Assembly: GCA_041748175.1 (NCBI GenBank)
Contig: JBGTDU010000127.1
Span: 1-36,038 of the forward strand
Length of the DNA: 36,038 nucleotides
Reading direction: 5' to 3'
From: JAHEJB01 sp041748175
Lineage (GTDB): Bacteria; Bacteroidota; Rhodothermia; Rhodothermales; Rubricoccaceae
In this document: piece by piece, positions 25,838-33,638 of the stretch
Layout of the letters: each line of letters begins with the position of its first letter
Numbering within the stretch: position 1 is the first letter of the stretch
Notes under the pieces: generated by a model
Told to the model about the DNA's origin: nothing
The model's input: the letters and a program-made list of their open reading frames with translations, nothing else
Database searches by the model: none
Position numbers and translations under genes: made by a program

Positions 25838-27067
25838 TTAAAATTTGACTGCGGATGTCAGGTAGAGCCACCATGTCGGATCGCCTCCGAGAGCTTGTTC
25901 GAGGCGATCTCCGGGGATAAACATCGACGCGCCTGCCGAGAGTTGGAAGCCGTCCAGTACGTTGCTCCGCACATTGCCTCCGTCAAATGAAAGCACCAGA
26001 TCAACCTCTTGACCGAACGAGCTTGAAGCCTCCGGTGCAGATTCCGCAACCGCGAAATGGTGCCCATCCACTTGAACGCGCAGGCTGCGGCCTATCGCCG
26101 AGGTCACCGAGAGGCTCACATCCTGCAAGCCATTCGACCCCGACAGCCGGGGGAAGTAGTCCATCAACCCGTAGAGCTTGTGGTTTGTGGCGAAGAGCGT
26201 ATTGAAGGTGTGGTTCGTGCCGTCGGCCGGGTTGTCGTCGCCGGAGAGGCGCGTGTATCCGGCGCCGATATGCGTTGCCCCGGCTTTGTAGCCTGCGTCT
26301 GCGGCAATCAGATAGGCCGAGATGGAGGTCAGCGGAGCGTCGAGGATGATCTGTTCCTTTCCGGTCTGATAGATGGCCTCGAGCGAGTAGTCGAAAGCGC
26401 CCGGCGAGCCGTGAACGCGCAGGCCCGGCGTGAAACGCGTTCGGGCGTTGGAGTCGGCGTCCGGGCCGGCAGTCAACTCGTTGGTGTTGTTGTCCAGCAG
26501 GGCGAAGACATCCACCTCATGGCCGTCATTGATCTGCCATGCCGTGTAAAGGCCGAACAGGTTTTGCGAGCCGGGCATCTCATCGGGCGCCACGAGCTGC
26601 ATGGCGAAGAGATCGGCGCTCACGCGATCGCGGGTAAGCTTCAGAACCGCCCCGTCGAACGTTCGCCCGACGTTGCTCCATCCCACCGCCCCAACGAGCC
26701 GCTCATTACCGTAGGCCAGGTCTTGCCTCCCGACCTTCGCATGGAGACCGTCGATGCCGGGAACATCTACACCCAGGTAGGCCTGGTGCAAATCCAGTTT
26801 ATCGGCGCTGCCGTCCAGCGTATTCACTTCCTCACCGAACATCCGCGCATCCTGAATCTGGACGAAGGCTGAGACGTGTTCGCTTGGTCTGGCAGTTGCG
26901 CCAAGCCTCGTCCGGAGCAAATGGAAGAGATAGGCGTCGCCCGCCTCCGTAAGGCCTTTGTCATCGAACTCCGAGCGGTGTCGGATCTGGCCATTGAGAG
27001 TGACAGTCTGTGCATACGGGGCGCCGGCCACGAATAGGACGAGGGTGAGGAGTAGCGTTCGCGTCAT
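25838..27067 (-). CDS. Alginate-export-type outer-membrane porin
   Basis: This 409-residue protein has a signal peptide (MTRTLLLTLVLFVAGAPYAQ) and a beta-barrel body of the alginate_exp type: NGQIRHRSEFD near the N-terminus, LRTRLGATARPSEHVSAFVQIQDAR, then GLHAKVGRQDLAYGNERLVG. It ends LYLTSAVKF, with the terminal Phe of BAM-assembled barrels. In denitrifying and metal-handling Bacteroidota such porins often sit beside respiratory genes; the substrate is not known and alginate is not implied. Its ATG overlaps the hemerythrin stop by four bases (ATGA), so it is the last gene of the nirK operon. Confidence 0.75.
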   Translation of the reverse strand: MTRTLLLTLVLFVAGAPYAQTVTLNGQIRHRSEFDDKGLTEAGDAYLFHLLRTRLGATARPSEHVSAFVQIQDARMFGEEVNTLDGSADKLDLHQAYLGVDVPGIDGLHAKVGRQDLAYGNERLVGAVGWSNVGRTFDGAVLKLTRDRVSADLFAMQLVAPDEMPGSQNLFGLYTAWQINDGHEVDVFALLDNNTNELTAGPDADSNARTRFTPGLRVHGSPGAFDYSLEAIYQTGKEQIILDAPLTSISAYLIAADAGYKAGATHIGAGYTRLSGDDNPADGTNHTFNTLFATNHKLYGLMDYFPRLSGSNGLQDVSLSVTSAIGRSLRVQVDGHHFAVAESAPEASSSFGQEVDLVLSFDGGNVRSNVLDGFQLSAGASMFIPGDRLEQALGGDPTWWLYLTSAVKF

Positions 27068-27516
27068 GAATGTCCGTTTGGGTGAAACTCGTTCCGGTCT
27101 TCGAGCCTCTTGCGAATGTTCTGAAGTGTGGCTTTATCTGCAACCTGCTCGATTCGAGGGAAGACCTCGCGCTCCTCAAATCGAATGTGGGCACGGAGAA
27201 GTCTGCAGAAGGCTGCCAGGTGCTCCTTTCGTGTTTCCGGAAAGATCTGGAGGTTGTCGACGATAGCGTTGATCTGGACGTGCTCGCTCGCCAAGCGCTT
27301 GCCGAGCGCCGGATCTTCCTTGGCCAACACCGGCAGAAGCAACTCGTTTTCCGCCTGAAAGTGGGGTCGGAGGTGGGATTCCCGGAATGCGACCACGGTA
27401 TCAGCGAGACTATCCAGATCTTTGCTTTCGGAAAGCGCTTTGTTCAATTGCGCCACCAGTCGCAACCCCTTGTAGTGGTCCTGCGATAGCGGTTGGAGGC
27501 CTTGAGAGCGTTTCAT
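27064..27516 (-). CDS. Hemerythrin-domain protein
   Basis: A 150-residue four-helix protein with the hemerythrin HHE ligand pattern: H14 (SQDHYKG), His and Glu in ESHLRPHFQAENELLLP, His in SEHVQIN, and His and Glu in RAHIRFEEREVFPRIE. These residues bind a non-heme di-iron site. Related proteins bind O2 or NO, or repair iron damaged by nitrosative stress (RIC/YtfE and relatives). This is a single-domain form without the N-terminal RIC cysteine region. It sits one base after the truncated haemoglobin gene in a nitrite-reductase operon, which favours a role in NO handling. Confidence 0.82.
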   Translation of the reverse strand: MKRSQGLQPLSQDHYKGLRLVAQLNKALSESKDLDSLADTVVAFRESHLRPHFQAENELLLPVLAKEDPALGKRLASEHVQINAIVDNLQIFPETRKEHLAAFCRLLRAHIRFEEREVFPRIEQVADKATLQNIRKRLEDRNEFHPNGHS

Positions 27517-27517
27517 T

Positions 27518-27919
27518 TCAGGTCTCGTTCTCGATCGTATCCCATAGGCCCAGTTTCATCTGAAAGATTGAGGCGATTTGCTGCGCCTTCTGCTTCATGG
27601 TATCGGCGCGCTCGCCTTCAAACTGATCATCCACGGCCGCCTTGAAGCGCGCGATCCACCGATGGAAATGCATTCGTTCGAGACCTTCCAGCCGGGCGTG
27701 CGGATCGAAGGGCCGCCCTCTGTACTCGCCGGTGTGAAAGAGGACGCCCGACCAGAACGCCGTCATCCTTGGGAGATGCGCGTCCCAGTTAACCTCGGCA
27801 AAGAAGCGGCCAAGCGCCGGGTCGTTTTCGATCTCGTTGTAGAACGAACGAATGATCACGTTAACATCCTCAGGTGATCGCACGTCGGGTTTTGTGGTAT
27901 GGGTAGGGGACATTGGCAT
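27518..27919 (-). CDS. Group III truncated haemoglobin
   Basis: This 133-residue protein matches group III truncated haemoglobins: IIRSFYNEIENDPALGRFF (helix B/C region, B10 Tyr), HLPRMTAFWSGVLF (helix E), then YRGRPFDPHARL and MHFHRWIARF, where the proximal F8 His is expected. Length is usual for the family. These globins bind O2 and NO and are often found next to NO-producing enzymes. It lies between the cupin and the hemerythrin genes on one transcript. A start two codons downstream is also possible. Confidence 0.85.
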   Translation of the reverse strand: MPMSPTHTTKPDVRSPEDVNVIIRSFYNEIENDPALGRFFAEVNWDAHLPRMTAFWSGVLFHTGEYRGRPFDPHARLEGLERMHFHRWIARFKAAVDDQFEGERADTMKQKAQQIASIFQMKLGLWDTIENET

Positions 27920-27934
27920 TCCTGCGTTACTGGG

Positions 27935-28261
27935 TTAGTCACGGAGCATGATGAGGAGCATCCGCATGTCCGTCAGCGGGTCGATGGCGTGGGGAACCGT
28001 GGCCGGGAGTTGCAACGCCTCACCGGTTGCCACCGCATGGGGCGTTCCGTCAATGAATACCGAGGCCTTCCCGTCAATGACGATGAGAAGGGCGTCGAAG
28101 GGAGCCGTGTGCTCGCTGAGGCCCTCACCCTGCCCGAATGCGAACAGCGTAACCGAGCCCGCCTTGTTCTTTAGTAGCATCTTGCTCACTACGCTGCCCG
28201 GCTGTACATCCACAAACGAGATGAGTGATTGCGCGGCGGGCGTCTCCGTTTTGACAGGCAT
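27935..28261 (-). CDS. Small cupin-domain protein
   Basis: A 108-residue single-domain cupin beginning MPVKTETPAAQ. A GAGGA Shine-Dalgarno lies a few bases upstream, which supports this separate start even though the frame is open further upstream through the frameshifted azurin gene. Cupin motif 1 is partly visible (GEGLSEHTAPFDALLIVIDG) and motif 2 follows (GEALQLPATVPHAIDP). Metal-binding His residues are at SEH and PHAI. In nirK/NO operons, cupins of this size are known next to globins; the substrate is unknown. Confidence 0.75.
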   Translation of the reverse strand: MPVKTETPAAQSLISFVDVQPGSVVSKMLLKNKAGSVTLFAFGQGEGLSEHTAPFDALLIVIDGKASVFIDGTPHAVATGEALQLPATVPHAIDPLTDMRMLLIMLRD

Positions 28262-28326
28262 GATCCTCAGGATGGAAGAAGGAGACGCGGGCCGGGGTGC
28301 ACATCCGACCCGCGTCGAACACGTCG

Positions 28327-28867
28327 TCACCCAACGACGTGCATGGTTCCCTGCATGGTCATGTAATGACCGGGGGAAGGTGCAGATGTACGGGTAGTCG
28401 GCGGCGGCGCTCGGCGCTGTAAAGGTGACCTCCACGGTTGCGCCGGGCGCCGACATCTGTGTGTGGGCGATGATGTCGCTCTGCCGCGCGGCGGGGATGT
28501 AATCGGAGTCAGACGCGCCCATGGCGGCCTGGCCCACGGCGTTGATGGCGGCAGTGGAGCGTAGCACCACCACATTGTGGCTCATCGCGGGGTTGTCGGC
28601 GGTGTTGCGGAACATGATGTGGACGGTCTGCCCCGGAGCTACCGTGAACTCCGTCTGCTCGTATTGCATCTCGTTGCCGACCGGTGTCATGGTGATTTCA
28701 AAGGCCGGACCATCGAACGTGACTTCGGGCTCGGGCGTCGGCGCCGGTTGCTCGACCATTGGCTCGGGAGTAGGCGCAGGGGCAGGTGGCTCTTCGCCTC
28801 CACCGCAGGCGGCAAAAAGGAAGGCGACGAGAGCCAGCGAGAAAATCTTGATGGTTGAAGATGTCAT
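28327..28867 (-). pseudogene. Azurin-like cupredoxin lipoprotein with a one-base frameshift
   Basis: The gene encodes a lipoprotein (MTSSTIKIFSLALVAFLFAAC), a Pro/Glu-rich linker and an azurin-like type 1 copper domain (SHNVVVL with one His ligand; YPYICTFP). A run of five C on the coding strand (28372-28376) throws the frame off after CTFP. If the run had four C, it would read CTFPGHYMTMQGTMHVVG and stop at 28327, restoring the C-x4-H-x3-M ligands. As given, the frame loses His and Met and runs on into the cupin gene. Azurins donate electrons to NirK, so the intact form fits this operon. Real mutation and sequencing error cannot be separated here. Confidence 0.78.
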
Positions 28868-28890
28868 GGTTGACAGGGTTTTGGGTGAGG

Positions 28891-29478
28891 TTAGAGAGCG
28901 AGGCCGGTGGCCTCCCGAAGAATGGAAATGGAGTTGGCAGGGTCGTTGCCGAGGCCTTCCTGGCGGCCAATGATCTCGCCGCCCGCATCAAGCAGGGTGA
29001 TCAGATTGGAGTGCGCGATGTTGCCGTCGGCTTCGAAGCGGTAGCGAACATCCAGCAGCGCCGCGAGCGTGCGCACATCCACTTCCTCGCTGCGGAGGAT
29101 GGTCCAGTTCTCGCCGAGGCCGTGCGCCTCGCGGTAGGCATGAAGTTTTTCGATTGAGTCTCGGTCTGGATCGAAAGAGACGAGCACGAACTCGACTTCG
29201 GCATCTTCCGGCAGGCCGTCTTCGATCTTTTTTATGTCCGAGACGATCATCGGGCAGGCATGGCCGCAGCTTGTGTAGATCATTGAGAGCGCTACAGGAC
29301 GGCCACGGAAATCAGCCAGGTGGACGGTGTTTTCCGTATCGGTCGCCCACGCGGCATCCAGGAGGTAGAGGGAGGTTTCGGAGAGCGGCGCACTGGTATC
29401 AAAGGTGGGAGGAGCCGCTTCGTTGGAGCAGGCTGCGAGGCCGCAAACGGCGAAAATGAGGAAGAAGAAGCGTGTCAT
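28891..29478 (-). CDS. SCO1/SenC family copper chaperone lipoprotein
   Basis: A protein of about 195 residues. The ATG at 29478 starts a lipoprotein signal (MTRFFFLIFAVCGLAAC). The thioredoxin-like SCO domain carries SCGHACP, the CxxxCP copper motif, and a distal His in IAHSN. SCO proteins deliver copper to cytochrome oxidase CuA and, in denitrifiers, to copper enzymes such as NirK or N2O reductase. It is located between the nirV remnant and the azurin-like gene, so supply of copper to NirK or the cupredoxin is likely. Copper delivery to an oxidase encoded elsewhere cannot be excluded. Confidence 0.85.
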   Translation of the reverse strand: MTRFFFLIFAVCGLAACSNEAAPPTFDTSAPLSETSLYLLDAAWATDTENTVHLADFRGRPVALSMIYTSCGHACPMIVSDIKKIEDGLPEDAEVEFVLVSFDPDRDSIEKLHAYREAHGLGENWTILRSEEVDVRTLAALLDVRYRFEADGNIAHSNLITLLDAGGEIIGRQEGLGNDPANSISILREATGLAL

Positions 29479-29488
29479 GAAAGTGGTG

Positions 29489-29610
29489 CTAGTTGACCGG
29501 CGCATCAAGAGCGCCGCGAGAACTGAGGCTGTAAGCAGAATCTCGTGCTTCGAGGCCCGCGCGATACGCAGCCATCACGAGACGGAGGAGGATGCTTCTC
29601 ACGACTGAAG
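29489..29610 (-). pseudogene. Remnant of a duplicated nirV 3' end
   Basis: The minus strand here encodes AYRAGLEARDSAYSLSSRGALDAPVN before a stop, clearly related to the end of the neighbouring NirV (AYRSGLEARYTVPNLGFRTAMDAPVN). The similarity is visible at DNA level over roughly the last 80 bases and fades upstream. No start or N-terminal SUMF1 domain belongs to this copy. The ATG at 29725 could express a 78-residue peptide in this frame, but its N-terminal part is not recognisable. Confidence 0.65.
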
Positions 29611-29736
29611 TCGCTCGTTCGACGATGTATTGGGTGCTGTTCGAAAACCAAAGCTTCGGACGGTAGCTAGCGTGAAAGCCCAACCGATGAGCCCACATGG
29701 CGCGAAGGAGGAATAGGTGTCTCATTGTAGATGTGT

Positions 29737-30516
29737 TTAATTGACGGGCGCGTCCATGGCCGTACGGAAGCCGAGGTTGGGCACCGTGTAGCGGGCTTCC
29801 AGGCCAGAGCGGTACGCAAAGCGCAGGAACGCGGCGTAGTCCTCGAAATCCGCCGCGCCGACGGAGCCGGCTCCGCAGAATAGCTTCGAGTCGGCGTCCC
29901 GGTTGGAGCGCGAGTCGGAGCTGACGAGGCCGCTGTTGAAATCGGCAACCCATTCCCAGACGAGGCCGTGGAGGTCGTAGACCCCCCAGTAATTGCGGTA
30001 CGTGGAACCCACGTTGGGTAACGGATTCGGCGCCGGCCGGCTGTACCAGTTCAGAATCCGTCGTGTGTACGCGGGATCACTCCGGCCATTCCGGGAAGTC
30101 TCGCTGGCTGAGGCCGCGTACTCCCACTCGTTCGTTGAAGGCAGGCGTTTGTTCGCCCAATCGGCGTAAGCCGACGCGGCGAACCAGGACACACGCGTAA
30201 CAGGCTGGTTCGGCTGAGCGGTTCCGAGGATGAGGTCGCCCTGCCAATGGCTGAGATAGCCATCATCGACAAACAGCGTTGGCGCGTGTGAACGCCGCCA
30301 CTGAGGGTTGGCGCGCACAAAGGCAAGAAACTCCGCGTTCGTAACCGGCATCACGGCGAGGTAAAAGGACTCCACGTTGACAGTCGATGCCTCCGTGACA
30401 CCCGTGTATAGCGGGGTATGCGCGCCGCCGCGAACCAGCACCATCCCCTGCGGCTGCGCAAAGGCAGACCCAGCCAGAAGAAATCCGGCGAGCAGGATAG
30501 GGATGACGCGATTCAT
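29737..30516 (-). CDS. nirV: SUMF1-domain protein, NirV-like
   Basis: A 259-residue exported protein (signal MNRVIPILLAGFLLAGSAFAQ) with a formylglycine-generating-enzyme (SUMF1) fold: PVTNAEFLAFV, QPVTRVSWFAASAYADWANKR, LPSTNEWEYAA, and YDLHGLVWEWVADF. A C-terminal LGFRTAMD completes the fold. The genuine sulfatase-modifying enzymes need a pair of active-site Cys; only one Cys (LFCGAG) is visible, so enzyme activity is doubtful. SUMF1-type genes directly after nirK are known as nirV, whose role is unclear. The order nirK then nirV here (42-base gap) supports the name. Confidence 0.82.
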   Translation of the reverse strand: MNRVIPILLAGFLLAGSAFAQPQGMVLVRGGAHTPLYTGVTEASTVNVESFYLAVMPVTNAEFLAFVRANPQWRRSHAPTLFVDDGYLSHWQGDLILGTAQPNQPVTRVSWFAASAYADWANKRLPSTNEWEYAASASETSRNGRSDPAYTRRILNWYSRPAPNPLPNVGSTYRNYWGVYDLHGLVWEWVADFNSGLVSSDSRSNRDADSKLFCGAGSVGAADFEDYAAFLRFAYRSGLEARYTVPNLGFRTAMDAPVN

Positions 30517-30557
30517 GGCAGGAAGAGTTGGCGTGGCAGGTTCAGCGGATCTCGGTC

Positions 30558-31676
30558 TCAGGGAGCGGGGAGCGGTTCCGCCGTTCCTGCGAAGTCCGCC
30601 ATGTTGGTCTGGCCGGCGAAGATGTTCGGATCCTCGGCACCGGTGACCTCAAGGATGCCGACGGCTCCCTTGTTGAAGGCACGGAAGAGTGCGTGGTCCA
30701 CCAGCGTGTAGCGGCCTGGGACATCCACGCGGAACTCGACGATGGCCGAGCCGCCCGGATGCACGCCGGTCGTCTGCACATTGAGTTGGTTGACGGCGGT
30801 GCCGCCCTCGCCGTACACGCGGTCGAACATCTCTCCGATCACGTGGAAGCTCGATGTCAGGTTCGGGCCGCCGTTGCCGACGAACATCCGCACGGTCTCG
30901 CCGACGTTTGCTTGCAGGGCGTTGTCGCCCGTCATCGAGCCGACACGGCCATTGAAGACGACGTACTCCGCGTCCTCGTCGATTGCCTTGTCGAGATCAA
31001 ACGCCTGGAGGCCGGGTGCATTGAACGCGCCTGCCGTATAGAACTCGCTCTGCATGATGTAGAACTCGTGGTCGACTTCCGGCATGCCTTCTTTCGGCTC
31101 CACGAGGATCAAACCGTACATGCCGTTGGCCACGTGGAGGCCCACCGGCGCGGTGGCACAGTGGTAGACATAGAGGCCCGGCTTGATCGCGCGGAACTCA
31201 AAGGTGGCCTCCTTACCCGGCACGACCATCGAGACGGCCGCACCGCCACCCGTACCGGTTACCGCGTGCAGGTCGATGTTGTGCGGGACCGTACTGTTCG
31301 GCAGGTTGGCAAGATGGAACTCCACCATATCGCCCTCCCGAACGCGGATGAACTGGCCCGGCACCTGGCCGCCAAAGGTCCAGAACATGTACTCGACGCC
31401 GTCGGCGAGCTCAAGCACGACTTCTTCGGTCTGCATCTCCACAATTACTCGGGTTGCGTGGTCTCGGGTGATAGGCGGCGGCACGTTGGGTGCATGGGTT
31501 AACACGGCGTGCTCCTCACCTTGGATTTCCGGCAGATGGAGTTCGGATGAGGTGTTCTCAGGCGCGAGCGCGAGAAGTGCCGGATTTGAGGAATCGCTCT
31601 TGCCGACGCAGCCAGCCAACAATAGAACGAGGAGTGACGTTGCTGCGAGAGTTCGGATGCGCATTGCGGATGTCAT
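30558..31676 (-). CDS. nirK: Copper-containing nitrite reductase (lipoprotein form)
   Basis: Reduces nitrite to nitric oxide. The protein is about 372 residues from the ATG at 31676; a GTG two codons upstream is possible. It has a lipobox (LLLLAGC), so it is probably anchored on the periplasmic side. Two cupredoxin domains are present. Copper ligands are visible: PHNIDLHA (type 1 His and type 2 His, with the catalytic Asp), YVYHCATAPVGLHVANGM (type 2 His, type 1 Cys, His and Met) and SSFHVIGE (type 2 and catalytic His region). All key ligands are intact. It is the first gene of the operon; its leader lacks a clear FNR/NnrR palindrome. Confidence 0.93.
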   Translation of the reverse strand: MTSAMRIRTLAATSLLVLLLAGCVGKSDSSNPALLALAPENTSSELHLPEIQGEEHAVLTHAPNVPPPITRDHATRVIVEMQTEEVVLELADGVEYMFWTFGGQVPGQFIRVREGDMVEFHLANLPNSTVPHNIDLHAVTGTGGGAAVSMVVPGKEATFEFRAIKPGLYVYHCATAPVGLHVANGMYGLILVEPKEGMPEVDHEFYIMQSEFYTAGAFNAPGLQAFDLDKAIDEDAEYVVFNGRVGSMTGDNALQANVGETVRMFVGNGGPNLTSSFHVIGEMFDRVYGEGGTAVNQLNVQTTGVHPGGSAIVEFRVDVPGRYTLVDHALFRAFNKGAVGILEVTGAEDPNIFAGQTNMADFAGTAEPLPAP

Positions 31677-31682
31677 GGCCAC

Positions 31683-32340
31683 AGGGGTTTGGCGTAGTGA
31701 GATTTGTTAAACGCTTGTCCTCCCATGCTACCCGTTCTGCACGGGCGCGCTCACCCTTGATTGCCTGACTCTTCGGTCGGCTAGTCCCCACGGGGCCTGC
31801 CGGGGGATGCCCTACGCGGGGTGAGGGGTGTGTGAAGGACTAGCACTAACGTCCACTCTTTGGATGCCGACGCGAGTTTTTGCCAGGGTCATTCCACTCG
31901 AAGGTGGCCGCACTCGGCGAGTCGCGCGGCACCCGGTAGCCTACCATTGTTGCCGCGTCGCGATTCCTTCCAGCGATGGCACCCCGACGGTGCACCCTCG
32001 CGCCTCAATAGGGATTTTGTCTCCATTGCCTCGGCATTAACGATTGCGGATATCTGTTCCACAACGCGATGGTGCGAATTGCTCGCAGGAAAATACTAGT
32101 GGTACGACAGGACCCTTTGGCGAGGCATCGGCGATGGTCCATCTGCCCGCATGTAGGGAATTGGACTACAGTGTTCAGGTGTATTGACCGACGTGGCGAA
32201 TCGCTTTTTGCTGCAAAGATCGTGGGGGTAGACCGCTCCTCGCGAGGGACTGTAGTTGGCGAAAATGCCCTTGTCCGAACGACGACTTTTTCTGTTCGGT
32301 CACTGCCCACGGGCCATTCAATCAATCAACCCTTCCAACC
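31683..32340. other. Gene-poor divergent intergenic region
   Basis: About 650 bases between nirK (leftward) and the first YceI gene (rightward). It should hold both promoters. I see no recognisable gene; several short open frames exist on both strands but none resembles a known family. I found no convincing TTGAT-N4-ATCAA site for an FNR/NnrR regulator. The last 15 bases before the ATG at 32341 are A/C-rich without a Shine-Dalgarno site, as for the gene at 33639. Confidence 0.5.
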
Positions 32341-32928
32341 ATGAAAGCTTGCCTTCTCGTCTTCGCCGTCGCTCTCGCCATTTCAGGGCTAGCGCTCGCA
32401 GGCTGGAGCATAAGTCAGAATCAATACGCCTTCGCAGACGGAACCCGCGTTTGGGTTGAGGGCACCTCAAGTGTCCATGACTGGTCGTGCGCGGCTGGTC
32501 AGATCAATGGAAGCCTGACCGCCGAGCCAGGATCCGGTCAGTTGACCGCGATCAGTGGAGTCACGGTCACCATCCCCGTGGCGGGCCTTGATTGCGAAAA
32601 CTCGACCATGAACAACAAGCTTCGCGACGCACTCCGGGCTTCAGCAAATCCGAATATCACGTTCACCCTTTCGAACGCCAGGGTTAGTGCTGCAAGCAAT
32701 GCTCGCTTTCCCATTCAGGCAACAGGTAGCCTGCGTATGGCCGGAACGACGCGGACAATGAACGTTACAGCCAGTGGCCAGGGTTTGAGCAACGGTCGTT
32801 TCCGCATCACAGGCAGCGTTCCATTCGCGATGAGCACGTTTGGCATTGATCCGCCAACGGCTCTGTTGGGCACGCTGAGGACAGGGGACGACGTGACCGT
32901 CCGCTTCGACGTGACGCTACAGCCGTAG
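32341..32928 (+). CDS. YceI-family periplasmic protein, copy 1
   Basis: A 195-residue protein with a signal peptide (MKACLLVFAVALAISGLALA). The YceI fold is shown by GTSSVHDWSC, VTIPVAGLDCENSTMNNKLRDA and NPNITFTLSNARV. Later strands carry FPIQATGSLRMAGTTRTMNV and FGIDPPTALLGTLRTGDDVTVRFDV. YceI proteins are lipocalin-like barrels that bind isoprenoid lipids such as polyprenyl quinones. A role with quinone-linked respiration is plausible beside nirK but unproven. It is followed by a second YceI paralogue after 72 bases. Confidence 0.87.
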   Translation: MKACLLVFAVALAISGLALAGWSISQNQYAFADGTRVWVEGTSSVHDWSCAAGQINGSLTAEPGSGQLTAISGVTVTIPVAGLDCENSTMNNKLRDALRASANPNITFTLSNARVSAASNARFPIQATGSLRMAGTTRTMNVTASGQGLSNGRFRITGSVPFAMSTFGIDPPTALLGTLRTGDDVTVRFDVTLQP

Positions 32929-33000
32929 TCGGCATTGCCAGTTGCGCGACGGCCAGTTGCGCGCCTAGGTCCTTCCATTCCCGCGATACCACAACCGGTC

Positions 33001-33582
33001 ATGAACTCGCTCGCTCAAACTTCGATTGTCATCATAGCCATGCTCTTCGGAGGAGCCGCCTTTGACACCGTACAGTACGAGGCACTTCCCGAAAGCAGAC
33101 TCTGGATCAACGGTACGTCGACCGTTGGCAGCTATGAATGCGTCGCAGACCGAGTAGCTGGGTTGGGGCAGGTAGAGGATAGCGGTAGCACATCGGTTCG
33201 TGTCAACGTTGCCGTACCTGTTCGTTCTTTCGACTGCGGTCGGCGGCAGATGAACTCGGACTTTACCGAGGCCCTGAAAGCCGATGCCCATCCCGCCATC
33301 AGCTTCTCGCTAGTGGACGCCAGTTGGCCTGCCGGCCCGGTCCGTGTCGGTTCTTGGGTGTCCGTTTCTGCCACGGGCGAACTCGAAGTCGGGGGTGAGG
33401 CACGACGCATCGCCGTGACGGTTGAAGGGCAACGACTGGCAAACGGTCGCATCCGCATCCGCGGTTCTCATCCGCTTCGCATGACTGACTTCGGGATTGA
33501 GCCGCCGAGCGGATTGCTCGGTTTGGTGCGGTCGCACGACGACATCGTTGTGCGGTTTGACATTCAAGCTGCCCCGCGATGA
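33001..33582 (+). CDS. YceI-family periplasmic protein, copy 2
   Basis: A 193-residue paralogue of the gene just upstream. The ATG at 33001 gives the N-terminal hydrophobic signal MNSLAQTSIVIIAMLFGGAA. Shared family motifs are GTSTVGSYEC (position of the first copy's GTSSVHDWSC), VPVRSFDCGRRQMNSDFTEA, HPAISFSLVDA and FGIEPPSGLLGLVRSHDDIVVRFDI. In copy 1 the segment is VHDWSC while here it is VGSYEC, so the His is lost. The intergenic DNA contains a 15-base direct repeat (32937-32963). Confidence 0.85.
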   Translation: MNSLAQTSIVIIAMLFGGAAFDTVQYEALPESRLWINGTSTVGSYECVADRVAGLGQVEDSGSTSVRVNVAVPVRSFDCGRRQMNSDFTEALKADAHPAISFSLVDASWPAGPVRVGSWVSVSATGELEVGGEARRIAVTVEGQRLANGRIRIRGSHPLRMTDFGIEPPSGLLGLVRSHDDIVVRFDIQAAPR

Positions 33583-33638
33583 TTCCAAACCCTACCAACT
33601 CGCCAACAACCCATTCACCCACACAAACCCTCACTACC

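Noticed and set aside
27935..28867. A genuine azurin-cupin fusion protein
   Set aside because: The fused frame lacks the azurin His and Met ligands, while one-base correction restores both the ligands and a stop codon; the cupin has its own start and Shine-Dalgarno site.
31683..31860. FNR/NnrR binding site upstream of nirK
   Set aside because: Only an isolated ATCAA half-site-like word is visible on the minus strand; no TTGAT-N4-ATCAA or TTGAC-N4-GTCAA palindrome.
32005..32325. A 106-residue minus-strand open frame in the nirK/YceI gap
   Set aside because: No recognisable family, no signal or leader, Arg-rich composition typical of a chance frame.
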